NCBI GenBank assembly: GCA_963746885.1
Contig: CAVVDM010000013.1
Coordinates: forward strand, 62,001-126,000
Reading direction: 5' to 3'
From: DATARH01 sp963746885
GTDB taxonomy: Bacteria; Pseudomonadota; Alphaproteobacteria; ATCC43930; CGMCC-115725
DNA: 64,000 bases
Shown: piece after piece, positions 43,352-53,251 of the stretch
How positions within the stretch are numbered: position 1 is the stretch's first letter
How the letters are laid out: every line of letters starts with the position of its first letter
Program-made: the position numbers and the translations under genes
The notes under the pieces: generated by a model
The model's input: the letters and a program-made list of their open reading frames with translations, nothing else
What the model was told of the DNA's origin: nothing
Database searches by the model: none

Positions 43352-43975
43352 TCAGGCCAGCCGGATCGCGGTGGCTTCCGGTCCCTTGTGTCCCTCCGCG
43401 ATGTCGACGACGACGCGCTGTCCCTCGTCGAGCCCGACAAGACCAGCCCGCTGCAACGCCGAGGCGTGCACGAACACGTCCTTGCCGCCGCCGTCCCGCA
43501 CGATGAATCCGAACCCCTTGATCGCATTGTACCATTTGACCGTGCCGGTCTCCTGGGAGGTGGCTTCCAAGGGCGGCCGACCGGCGCCGCTGGGGTGGAC
43601 CCCGGCGGGGCGCGGTCGCGGCGCGCCGCCGGTGCTGGTATCGACGTTCAAGACTTCGGTGACCTGCGGCCCGCGCTGCCCCTGCGCGACACGCACCTCG
43701 AGCGTGTCGCCGGGCTGCACCGCCATGACCCCGCTGCGGCCCAGCACCGTCGCATGCAGGAAGGCATCGCCCGTGCCGTCCGACAACTCGACGAAGCCGA
43801 ACCCTTTTTCCGGTTTGAACCATTTGACGACGGCCGTAACCGGCGGTCCCGAGGGCTCCTCGAAACGCGGCGTCCGCGCCCGCGGTGCCGCCCCAAACTC
43901 ACGCGGCGGCGGCTCGAATTCCTGGTCGTCAAAACTGCGTCGGCGCCTTTGCCGAAAATTCCTGTCCTTGTCCAA
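43352..43975 (-). CDS. Double cold-shock-domain protein
   Basis: 207 residues. Two cold-shock domains joined by a Pro/Gly-rich linker: CSD1 VKWFKPEKGFGFVELSDGTG (about 49-68) and CSD2 VKWYNAIKGFGFIVRDGGGK with DVFVHASAL. RNP1 (KGFGFV/I) and RNP2-like (DVFVH, DAFLH) motifs are in both. A basic Arg-rich N-terminus adds RNA affinity. Tandem-CSD proteins of this size are characteristic of alphaproteobacteria and act as RNA chaperones. Confidence 0.93.
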   Translation of the reverse strand: MDKDRNFRQRRRRSFDDQEFEPPPREFGAAPRARTPRFEEPSGPPVTAVVKWFKPEKGFGFVELSDGTGDAFLHATVLGRSGVMAVQPGDTLEVRVAQGQRGPQVTEVLNVDTSTGGAPRPRPAGVHPSGAGRPPLEATSQETGTVKWYNAIKGFGFIVRDGGGKDVFVHASALQRAGLVGLDEGQRVVVDIAEGHKGPEATAIRLA

Positions 43976-44158
43976 CGTAAGTATCCTGATCTCGCACCCG
44001 GCCCGTGCGTATCATGCCACAATTTCGCCGCCGGGGTGAACGCTGATCGCGCGCCGGCCAGTCGGCATCGCATGGTCTCGCATAGGGTCTTGTGTTTGCG
44101 CCCGCTCCGCGCAACCCTAGCGGCCAGTCGGATATCCTGGTCGATAAGGAGAACAGCC

Positions 44159-46433
44159 GTGAACGATGTCGTGGGACGTTACAAATGGGTCGGAACGCGG
44201 CCGATTCGCCCGGACGGCGTGCCGAAGGTCACCGGCCGCGCGATGTATGCCGCGGATTATACGATGCCGGGGGCGCTGGTCGGCCGGGTCCTGCGCTCGC
44301 CCCACGCGCACGCGCGCATCCGCTCGATCGACACGTCGAAGGCGGCAGCGCTGCCCGGCGTCAAGGCGGTGGTGACGGCGAAGGATTTTCCCGACCACAA
44401 GTTCGAGTACATCGGGCCGGAGCGGGTCGCGGTCAATTTCTGGCATGTGACGCGCAACATCATGGCGCGCGAGAAGGTGCTTTATGAGGGCCATGCCGTC
44501 GCCGCCGTCGCCGCGACCGATGCCGCCACCGCGGAAGAGGCGCTGGCGCTGATCGCGGTCGATTACGAGGTGTTGCCGCACGTCATCGATGTCGACGCGG
44601 CGATGGCGCCCGACGCGCCGCTGCTGTTCGAGGACATGATCACGCGCGGCGTCGAACCGGTGCCGACCAAGCCGTCCAACATCTCCAAGAAGCTGGAATT
44701 CAAGATCGGCGATCTCGAAGCCGGGTTTGCCCAAGCCGATGTCATCGTCGAGCAGGAGTTCAAGACCGCTGCGGTGCATCAGGGCTACATTGAGCCGCAT
44801 GCCTGCTGCGTCCGGGTCGACCCGGACGGCCAGACCGAAGTGTGGTCGTCGAGCCAGGGGCATTTCGTGGTGCGTGCGCTGACCGCGAAGCTGCTCAACA
44901 AGCCGGTCGGCGACGTGCGCTGCGCCCCGGCCGAGATCGGCGGCGGGTTCGGCGGCAAGACCGTCATCTACCTCGAGCCGGTCGCCGCGATGCTGTCGCA
45001 GAAATCCGGACGCCCGGTCAAGTTGACGATGACGCGCGACGAGGTCTTCAAGGCGAGCGGTCCCACCTCCGGCTCGTCAATGCGGGTCAAGATGGGGGTC
45101 ACCAAGGACGGCAAGATCACCGCGGCCGAGGGCCTCTTCAAGTTCCAGGCCGGCGCCTTTCCGGGCTCGCCGGTGATGAACGCCTGCCTGTGCGCATTCG
45201 CCCCCTACGCGATCGCGAACGCCCATTCGGTCGGCTACGACGTAGTGTGCAACCGGCCGAAATCCGCCGCCTACCGCGCCCCCGGCTCGCCGATCTCGGC
45301 CTTCGCGGTCGAGAGCGTCGTCGACATGCTGGCCAAGAAGATCGGAATGGACCCGCTCGAGTTGCGCCGCAAGAACGCCGCCGGGCCCGGCACCGAGATG
45401 ATCTACGGGCCAAAGCTGGCGCATGGCGGCTATCTCGAGACCGTCGAAGCCTGCCTCAACCATCCGGCATACAAGGCGCCGCTCGGGCCCAACCAGGGGC
45501 GCGGCGTCGCCTCGGGCTACTGGTTCAACGGCGGCGGCGAATTCGAGCGCCAGCGTGCAGATCAACGCCGACGGCACGGTCCTCGTCGCCACCGGCAGCG
45601 TCGATGTCGGCGGCTCGCGCGCGTCGATGGCGCTGATGGCAGCCGAGACCTTCGGCGTCGATTACAGCCAGGTGCGCGCGATCGTCGCCGACACCGCTTC
45701 GATCGGCTACACCCATGTGACCGGCGGCTCGCGCGTCACCTTCGCAACCGGCATGGCAGTGGTCGACGGCTGCAAGAAGCTGATCGACGACATGCGCGCT
45801 CGGGCGGCGATGATCTGGGGCGTCGATGTCGAGGGCGTCATCTGGGAGGATGGCTGCGCCAAGCCGGCGAGCAGCAATGTCGGCGATTTCAAGCCGATGC
45901 CGTTGAAGGAGATCGCCTCCAAGGCGGCACTGACCGGCGGCCCGTTGACCGCCGCGGCCTCGGTCAATGCCGGCGGACAGGCGCCGGGCTTTGCCACCCA
46001 GTTCTGCGACGTCGAGGTCGATCCCGAGACCGGCAAGGTCACGGTGTTGCGCTTTATCGCGGCGCAGGATGTCGGCAAGGCGATCCACCCCTCCTATGTC
46101 GAGGGGCAGATCCAGGGCGGCGTCGTCCAGGGCATCGGCTGGGCGCTCAACGAGGAGTACATCTACGACCTGAAGGGCCGCCTGGATAACGCGGGCTTCC
46201 TCGATTATCGCTGCCCGGTCGCCTCCGACCTGCCGATGATCGAACCGTTGCTGATCGAGGTGCCCAACCCGACGCATCCGTTTGGCGCCAAGGGGGTGGG
46301 TGAGGTCAACATCTGCCCGCCGATGGCGGCGATCGCCAATGCCATCGAGAACGCGATCCACCGGCGCATGACCGAACTGCCGATGTCGCCGCCCAAGGTG
46401 CGCGCCGCCCTCGACGCCGGTGGCGCCGACTAG
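44159..46433 (+). CDS. Molybdenum hydroxylase large subunit (xanthine/aldehyde oxidase type), one frameshift
   Basis: About 757 residues after one correction. GTG 44159 follows AAGGAG at 44147-44152. Contains GVPKVTGRAMYAADYTMPGA, EIGGGFGGKTVIYLEPVAAM and YRAPGSPISAFAVESVVDML. An extra T near 45542 (GAATTCGAG) shifts the frame to ASVQINADGTVLVATGSVDV; the C-terminus has PTHPFGAKGVGEVNICPP with the catalytic glutamate. Family enzymes hydroxylate aldehydes, purines or CO using Mo-pterin, but need Fe-S and FAD subunits, which are not adjacent. Confidence 0.88.
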
Positions 46434-46558
46434 GGTCCCGGCAGCGTCGTAGCGAGCGGAGCGAAGCAATCCCGGGACGCAGAAAATACCTCCGGGTCGG
46501 GATTGTTTCGCCGCCGCCGGCGCCTCGCGATGACGCGCAACAGCCAGAAGGAGCGGCG

Positions 46559-46816
46559 ATGCCGAGCGCACGCGTTGTTCTGTCGAGCGGCTTCAGCCGG
46601 CGCTATACCGGCGGCGTGCGGGAGTTCGAGATCGAGGCGAAGACGATGCGCGACGTCTTGAAAGAGCTCGACCGCCGCTTCCCCGGGCTCGGCGAGCACC
46701 TCGTCGAGGAGACGACCGTCGCGATCGACGGCGCGATCCACGACCAGCCGGCCTATTTCCAGGCGGTCCGGCCCGGCTGCGAAATCTTCTTCATCCCCAA
46801 GCTCGAAGGCGGCTGA
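46559..46816 (+). CDS. MoaD/ThiS-family sulfur carrier protein
   Basis: 85 residues, ubiquitin-like fold ending in the diagnostic Gly-Gly (IFFIPKLEGG). Core RDVLKELDRRFPGLGEHL and VAIDGAIHDQPAY. MoaD/ThiS proteins carry a C-terminal thiocarboxylate for molybdopterin, thiazole or other sulfur chemistry. Position right after a molybdenum hydroxylase suggests a cofactor-related job; that is inference. GGAG lies 7 bases before the ATG. Its end overlaps the 3' end of the convergent Hint-protein frame. Confidence 0.82.
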   Translation: MPSARVVLSSGFSRRYTGGVREFEIEAKTMRDVLKELDRRFPGLGEHLVEETTVAIDGAIHDQPAYFQAVRPGCEIFFIPKLEGG

Positions 46817-49207
46817 CCAAGCCGTGCTGCAATCTCGCTGAGATATCAAAGGCGGGCGGAATTGCGTCTTCTGTCACCGGAAGATCGGCGCGGTACCACG
46901 ATTCAGTTTCGGCAAGAACGACCTCCAGTACAAAATTCCTCCCCCAGCCCGCCACCATCGCCTCAGGCAGATACCCGCACCCATCGGTCCAGCGGTGCGA
47001 GCCTTCATCCTGATGGAAGCCGCGCGACAGCGCGGCACAGTCATGGCCGATCTCGCTGCACAGGCCACGGGCATTGCGAGCCACAATCCGCTCGATCGCG
47101 ACACCGAGGCGGCGTCCGTCGTTTGCCAGCGGCCATGCCTCCGCCGGGACAGTGCTGCGCGAACGGAGCGAGAGCGAGCGGGCCCGGCCCCGGCCTCGGA
47201 TTGCGAAACGATAGAACCGGTGGTTCGCGGTCAGCTGCGGGCGCACGCGCACGCCGTCGATGACGAGGTGCAGATCAGGATCGCGGGTGAGGCGATCGAT
47301 CCGCTCGGCCTGCGCCAGCACCCGCCTGCGGATCACGACCAGTTCGGCTGATCCCGGCTCGACACGTGGGGCATAAAAAATTGCCAGCGCACCGGCTCGC
47401 AGCCAGGATAAAGCACAGCAAACTCAGACCAATTCTGAAACATTCGCCGATTGTCGCAGTCGACAAAGCTCTCGATCGCGGCTCCCTCGGCAATAATGAC
47501 GTCGTGACCGTCGAGCTCGATATGAAAATACTCAAGTCGATCGAGGTTCTCGATCTGAATGATCGTGGCACCGTTGATGAGCAGGCGGGCCGGCACGAGC
47601 CTGCCGTGCAAGTAAAGCGCGTGCTCCGGCGAAACCAACAGGTCGCGCGCCGGCACGCCCTCGGCAAGCGCCCCAGCAATGATCCGGATGGGCAGCACCG
47701 CGCGGCTGCCGGCTATGAAGCGGCCATCATAGGCGCGCTTGCCGATCCATTTGATCGGCCGCGGCGCACCCGATAGCGTCATCACCGGATCGCCGATTAC
47801 GAGATCCTCGACTGGCACCCCGCCCCTGTCGCTCAAGATCAGCGTGCCGCGGCAGAAACAGGCGATACTCGAGTAAATCTGTACATCGTTGACATTAAGC
47901 TCAAACGGACCGGGATGGTTTATTTCATCCGCCACGGTATGAAATGCAGCAGCCATCGGACCGCCGATAGCAAGATCGATGTTCACCTGATATGCGGCGT
48001 TGGTCGGGACGTTCTCGGTCCACGTCGCCATCACCTTCCCGTCAAGGTAGACCATCCACGATTGTCCCGGGATGTACTCGACGCCATAGGTGTGATAACC
48101 GGCCGAAAGGTCCGTGCCTGTATCCTGTATGATCTGCGAGCCGCCGGCACCGTGCCAATTCGAGGCCAGGATGTCGTTAGGGTTCGTGGACCCCGACAGA
48201 TAGCCGGATTCCTGGACATCAAGCTCGGGCCCATTGCTGCTGATCAGCCAAAGCTCGGCCCAGGCGCCGTAGCGAGAATCCGGCATTTTGGCGTTCCATT
48301 GAACATAACCGCCGGTCGCCGGTAGATAGGCATGGCCATAGCTTGAGATGCCGCCCGACGCCCAGCTGTACCCGAGGTCACTGAAATACGAGCTCGGCTG
48401 CGCCACAAGGGCCAGGTTGCCGGCACCGCCCCCAACGAGATGATCCCCGGTGGTGTTGGTATCGTAACCATACGGATAGGGGTCAAAATACTGGATTTGA
48501 GCTGCACCCGAGTTCGGCGCCGAGTACGGGCTGGGCAAAAAGCCGTTATCCGAATATCGGCCGTAAATGTCGTCGCCCTCCCACGCGTTCCACTTCGTGG
48601 TGTTGAGCGATGCCGAAGCGAACGTGTCCTCGAAGATCAGCTGGGAACTCGGATAGCCGGTGGGCGGATCGATGCCGGCGGTCGGCGTTGCAGGAGAACC
48701 AAGCGTTGTCGCCCTTACTTGCGGCAAGCCGCAAGAATTACTATTGATCGATAAATATGATTGGTGATATATCGAGATATCGGTGGAGGAATCCTGCAAT
48801 ACTAGTGCAGAATGATATTTATGAACATTGTGAGCGGCGTCATCCTGGCTCAGGGGGCAAGAGCTGTCGGCGACAACGCTTGGGATGGCGTTGAGGGCGT
48901 TAAAATCAGAGAGCGTCGCAGGAAGGTTTTGCACGGGACGCTGCGTCGCCGGCGCGCGCCCGCCTACGGCCTTAACCCGATGTCTCTGCGTCTTCACAGC
49001 GTTCACTCCATCCGCTAAAATAGAGAGAAATGCCGTGCCAGGAGCGCGCGACCAATAAATCCGGAGAGGTCGCCGGCGCGAGGCTGGCAACAGCCGCGAT
49101 GCCCGCCTGATACTCACCTTTATGGTGATCAAACGCGCTGCAGCGTCAATGTCACAGAAGTAGTAGCAATATTGGATCGCCCGCTCGCCCTTGCCGTGCG
49201 ATAACAC
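46791..49207 (-). CDS. GH16 glycoside hydrolase fused to a Hint domain (one frameshift)
   Basis: Two frames of one protein. N-terminal GH16 (laminarinase/lichenase) domain: LIFEDTFASASLNTTKWNAW, WNAKMPDSRYGAWAELWLIS and catalytic PELDVQESG (E-x-D-x-x-E). Then a Hint domain: ACFCRGTLILSDRGGVPVED, SPEHALYLHGRLVPARLL. The frame breaks near 47340 and resumes as VIRRRVLAQAERIDRLTRDP with DDGRRLGVAIERI, a usual tail of Hint proteins. Hint domains self-cleave next to their first Cys or Ser. The true start is unclear: the first 200 codons from 49207 are poorly conserved and no signal peptide is evident. Confidence 0.7.
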
Positions 49208-49415
49208 CCTGCGCGATGGTCATGAAACCACCGCGCACCATTATTATTTAACCGCGAGAAAAGCAGGCAACCGCTACGTCACGCAACTCCCGCCAACGAC
49301 GGCCCACCTTTGCGCCGGCTCCATCCGCAGGACGCTAGCGGACGGAATCCGGTGCGGGAACCGATCCCTTCGCCCGTCGCCCGCCCCTCTGCGGATCGCC
49401 GGCACTCGCGCTTTT

Positions 49416-50438
49416 TTAATGTCCGGCAGCGGCCAGCCGCTGGGCGGCCTCCTTGACAAGGCTCAAATCGGCGTATTTCCCGACATCGATCGACTTGCGG
49501 ATGAAGCCGAGCTCTTTCTGCACTTGGACGTTGCTTTGCAGCGCGTCGAGATCGGGTAGTCCAGCCGGATCGCGGTAGTAGTCGGCCTTGGTGAACGCCC
49601 AGCTCTGGAAGAACTCAGGCTTGCGCTTCGTTACGTCGGCAAGGATCGCGATCGCCTCCTTATGGTTGGCGGGGTCGAGAAAGAAATGCAGGGCGCGGAG
49701 ATAGTCCTCCATAAAATCGGCCATCGCGGCGTGGTGCGCCTTCAGAAAGCCCTCGCGGGCAGCATGGACGATCATCTGGCTGCGGCCGATGGCGTCCGCC
49801 TGCGTGAACAGCGGGCGCGCGAACGCGAGCAGACCGGGGTCGACGCCGAACGGCAGCGGCGTCGTCACCAGATCGACCTTGCCCTCCTTCAGGGTCGCCT
49901 GCATTTCGGGAAACCGCACTTCGACGATCGTCACCTCGCGGCCGTCTTTCAGATGGTGCTTGGCCAGCATCGCGCGTGCGGCCATGTCGACAGCGCTGCC
50001 GCGCTGGTTGGTGGCGATGACCTTGCCTTTGAGATCGTCCACGGTATGGATGGTGCTGTTCTTGCGGACGAAAAAGCTGTTGGTGTGGTACCCGGAAACG
50101 CCGTCCTGAAACACATCTCCAATGACCCGCAGATCCGCCATCCCGGCATTGACGATCCCAAGGGCAAAGGTCGAATAGGCGAGCGCCGCCACGTCGAGTT
50201 CGCCCGTCGCGAGCGCGGTCATCTCGGTCGAGGTGCCCTGGAAATGAATGAGCTCGGGGATGTAGCTCTTGCCGGCATGCGGCGCGAGGCCGGGCTTGGC
50301 GAACATCAGCGTCGCCACGTCCGCTCCCGCCACGACCCAGCCGATGCGCAGATGATAGGGCTCGGCCGCCCGGGCCGCCGGGGCGAGCGCCAAGCCCCAT
50401 AGCGCAGCCGCTAACGCGGCATACCTGACAAAACGCAT
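49416..50438 (-). CDS. ABC-transporter substrate-binding protein (SsuA/NMT1-like)
   Basis: 340 residues from ATG 50438, preceded by GGGAGGGG. Signal peptide MRFVRYAALAAALWGLALAP, cleavage after ARA. Domain pattern of nitrate/sulfonate/taurine or thiamine-precursor binding proteins: STEMTALATGELDVAALAYS, VDDLKGKVIATNQRGSAVDM, LKEGKVDLVTTPLPFGV. No permease or ATPase gene is adjacent in the window; the ligand cannot be predicted. Confidence 0.9.
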   Translation of the reverse strand: MRFVRYAALAAALWGLALAPAARAAEPYHLRIGWVVAGADVATLMFAKPGLAPHAGKSYIPELIHFQGTSTEMTALATGELDVAALAYSTFALGIVNAGMADLRVIGDVFQDGVSGYHTNSFFVRKNSTIHTVDDLKGKVIATNQRGSAVDMAARAMLAKHHLKDGREVTIVEVRFPEMQATLKEGKVDLVTTPLPFGVDPGLLAFARPLFTQADAIGRSQMIVHAAREGFLKAHHAAMADFMEDYLRALHFFLDPANHKEAIAILADVTKRKPEFFQSWAFTKADYYRDPAGLPDLDALQSNVQVQKELGFIRKSIDVGKYADLSLVKEAAQRLAAAGH

Positions 50439-50673
50439 CGTTCCCCTCCCTGCATCGTGTCGGCACACTTGGCGCCGTGTTTCGTGCAATCGCTTAGCGG
50501 CGATGCATGTTCAAGCGCAAGAGCATTGGCGATGGTAACCGGGGTGGATCTGCGCAATACCGGCCCGACGACGAATTGCGCTACAGGGTCGCGCCCGGCC
50601 CGGAGCGGTAAAGAGCGCGATACAGCCCGGCCGAGACTTGCTTTAAGCTGGCCCGAGTCGAGGGAGGGAGCGC

Positions 50674-51735
50674 ATGGCGAACAGCTATCGGGTCGCGGTC
50701 ATCGCCGGGGACGGCATCGGGCGCGAGGTGGTGCCGGAAGGCATCGCAGTGATGGAAGCGGCCGCCCGGCGCTACGGCTTTGCGCTCGAATGGCGCGAGT
50801 TCGACTGGAGCTGCGAGACCTACGCCAAGACCGGCCGGATGATGCCGGAGGACGGGCTCGACCAGCTGCGGCCCTACGATTCGGTGTTTCTCGGCGCGGT
50901 GGGCTATCCGGGCGTGCCCGACCATGTGTCGCTGTGGGGCCTGCTCATTCCGCTGCGCCGGAGTTTTCAGCAATACATCAATTTGCGCCCGGTGCGGCTG
51001 CTCGCCGGCGTCGACTCGCCGCTCAAGAACCGCGCGCCGGGCGACATCGATTTCTATGTCGTGCGCGAGAACAACGAGGGCGAATATTCCTCGATCGGCG
51101 GGCGTCTCTACGAGGACACCGAGTACGAGATGGCGATGCAGCAATCGGTGTTCACGCGCCGCGGGTGCGATCGCGTCATGCGCTACGCCTTCGAATTGGC
51201 GCGCACCCGCAAGAAGCACGTCACCTCGGCAACCAAGTCGAACGGCATCATCCACACGATGCCGTACTGGGACGAGCGCTTTGCCGCGATGGCGAAGAAC
51301 TACCCCGACGTTACGACCGACCAGTACCACATCGATATCCTGACGGCGCATTTCGTGCGCCATCCCGATTGGTTCGACGTCGTGGTCGGCTCCAACCTGT
51401 TCGGCGACATCCTGTCGGATCTGGGGCCGGCCTGCGTCGGCTCGATCGGCATCGCGCCGTCGGGCAACATCAACCCCGAGCGCGAATACCCCTCGATGTT
51501 TGAGCCGGTGCACGGTTCGGCGCCCGACATCGCCGGCCGCGGCATCGCCAACCCGATCGGCCAGATCTGGTCGGGCGCGATGATGCTCGAGCATTTCGGC
51601 GAGCAGGCGGCGGCGCAGGCGGTCGAGCGGGCGATCGTCGACGTGCTGGCCGAGGGCGGCACCCGCACCCCCGATCTCGGCGGCAATGCCGGCACCAAGG
51701 ACCTCGGCGCCGCGATCGCTGCAGCAATCCGCTGA
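50674..51735 (+). CDS. Tartrate dehydrogenase/decarboxylase-type beta-decarboxylating dehydrogenase
   Basis: 353 residues. Isocitrate/isopropylmalate dehydrogenase superfamily: VAVIAGDGIGREVVPEGIAV, RPVRLLAG, YVVRENNEGEYSSIGGRLYE, ATKSNGI, VVGSNLFGDILSDLGPA and FEPVHGSAPDIAGRGIANPI. The VRENNEGEYSSIGG form is characteristic of TtuC tartrate dehydrogenase/D-malate dehydrogenase rather than LeuB. NAD- and Mn-dependent. GGAGGGAG precedes the ATG. Confidence 0.92.
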   Translation: MANSYRVAVIAGDGIGREVVPEGIAVMEAAARRYGFALEWREFDWSCETYAKTGRMMPEDGLDQLRPYDSVFLGAVGYPGVPDHVSLWGLLIPLRRSFQQYINLRPVRLLAGVDSPLKNRAPGDIDFYVVRENNEGEYSSIGGRLYEDTEYEMAMQQSVFTRRGCDRVMRYAFELARTRKKHVTSATKSNGIIHTMPYWDERFAAMAKNYPDVTTDQYHIDILTAHFVRHPDWFDVVVGSNLFGDILSDLGPACVGSIGIAPSGNINPEREYPSMFEPVHGSAPDIAGRGIANPIGQIWSGAMMLEHFGEQAAAQAVERAIVDVLAEGGTRTPDLGGNAGTKDLGAAIAAAIR

Positions 51736-51762
51736 GGCTCCGGCTGCGATACGCTTGATGCG

Positions 51763-51841
51763 CGTCATTCCCGCACGAGCGGGAAGCCAGGGCGGCATAT
51801 CCCGTCGCCTGCCCTGGCCCCCCGCTGTCGCGGGGGTGACG
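51763..51841. repeat. Palindromic intergenic repeat (CGTCATTCCCGC type)
   Basis: CGTCATTCCCGC-ACGA-GCGGGAAGCCAGG on the left is mirrored on the right by CCTGG-CCCCCCGC-TGTC-GCGGGGGTGACG: two hairpins (CCCGC/GCGGG) nested in a longer imperfect palindrome. This is the typical look of dispersed REP-like elements in GC-rich proteobacteria. It ends at the base before the start codon of the TolC-like gene. Confidence 0.7.
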
Positions 51842-53251
51842 ATGCAGTTCTGCGTTGCGCTGCTGGCGGGCTGCGCGAGCTATCAGGCGGCGCCGCTCTC
51901 GCCGGCGCAGAATGCCGCCGCGATCGAGGCGCGCTCGCTTGATGACGCCCGGCTCCACAAATTCATCGCCGCCGAGCTTGGCGCATCAGATCCGGCGCCG
52001 GGCTGGGACCTCGCCCGGCTGACACTCGCGGCGCTCTATTACCATCCCGATCTCGACATTGCCCGGGCCGGGCTGGAAGCCGCGCGGGCGGCGGTAACAA
52101 CCGCGGGTCAGCGGCCCAACCCGACCCTCGACCTGACCGCCGTCTTTGGCACAGGCGCCGCCGCCGGCGCGATCACGGCCGGCGCCGCGCCGCTGACGAT
52201 CGGGCCGGTGGTCAATTTCGTTATCGAGACCGCTGACAAGCGCCAATACCGCACCGCCCGCGCGCAGCACCTGGACGCGGCGGCGCGCGACAACATCGCC
52301 ACCGCGTCCTGGCAGGTGCGCGGGCGCGTGCGCGGCGCGTTGATGGATTTGTGGGCGGCCGAGCATCGCCTGGCGCTGCGGCGCCACCGCCTGGCACTGC
52401 AGGACGAGTTGGTCGGTCTGCTGCAAGGCCGGCTTGCCGCGGGCGCCGCCTCCTCGCTCGAAATCGCCCGCGAGCGCATCCGGCGGGCGCAAGTTGCGCT
52501 GGCGCTGCGCGAGGCCGACAGCGCCCGCCAGGATGCGCGGGCGCGTCTCGCCACCGCCATAGGCATTCCTCTCGCAGCGCTCGACCGCGTCAAGCTATCG
52601 TTCGCCGCCTTCGAGCAGCCCGCTTCCCTACCAGCCGGCTTCGCTTCCGGCGCGTTGCGGCGGCAGGCCCTGACCCGGCGCAGCGATGTCGCGGCGGCGC
52701 TGGCACGATACGAGGCGGCGCAATCGGCACTCCAGCTGGCGGTCGCTCGCCAGTACCCGAACGTGACGCTGGGGCCGGGCTACCAGTATGATTTCGGCGT
52801 CAACAAATACCTGTTTGGACCATCGCTGACCCTGCCGATCTTCAACCACAACGAGGGGCCGATCGCCGAGGCGCTGGCCGCGCGGCACTTGGCCGCCGCA
52901 CGCTTCACCGCGCTGCAAGCCGGCATCATCGGCGCGATCGACCGCGCCGCCGCCAATTACCGGTCGGCAAACACGACGCGTGCGGCGGCGCGGTCGCTGC
53001 TGGACGACGCGCGGCGGCGCGCATTGGGGATGCGGCACGCCTTCGCAGCCGGTGAGGCGGACCGGCCGACGCTGGTGGCGGCCGAACTCGAACTCGGCGC
53101 CGCCGAATTGGCGCGGTTCGACGCGATCGTCACGCAGCGCGAGGCGCTGGGCAGCGTCGAGGACGCGCTGCAATACCCGCTATTCGAGCCGGCCGCGCAC
53201 ATTGCGGCCCCCGAAAAGGACCCACGTCTCTCGGCGAGCCCGGCAACATGA
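51842..53251 (+). CDS. TolC-family outer-membrane efflux protein
   Basis: 469 residues from ATG 51842. Lipobox-like LLAGC at Cys11, then two TolC halves with long coiled coils (GWDLARLTLAALYYHPDLDI, GQRPNPTLDLTAVF, RQYPNVTLGPGYQYDFG). The leader MQFCVALLAGC is too short and lacks basic residues, and the intergenic palindrome touches the ATG. The original N-terminus may therefore have been displaced, or the real start differs. Stop overlaps the adaptor ATG (ATGA). First gene of an RND efflux operon. Confidence 0.85.
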   Translation: MQFCVALLAGCASYQAAPLSPAQNAAAIEARSLDDARLHKFIAAELGASDPAPGWDLARLTLAALYYHPDLDIARAGLEAARAAVTTAGQRPNPTLDLTAVFGTGAAAGAITAGAAPLTIGPVVNFVIETADKRQYRTARAQHLDAAARDNIATASWQVRGRVRGALMDLWAAEHRLALRRHRLALQDELVGLLQGRLAAGAASSLEIARERIRRAQVALALREADSARQDARARLATAIGIPLAALDRVKLSFAAFEQPASLPAGFASGALRRQALTRRSDVAAALARYEAAQSALQLAVARQYPNVTLGPGYQYDFGVNKYLFGPSLTLPIFNHNEGPIAEALAARHLAAARFTALQAGIIGAIDRAAANYRSANTTRAAARSLLDDARRRALGMRHAFAAGEADRPTLVAAELELGAAELARFDAIVTQREALGSVEDALQYPLFEPAAHIAAPEKDPRLSASPAT

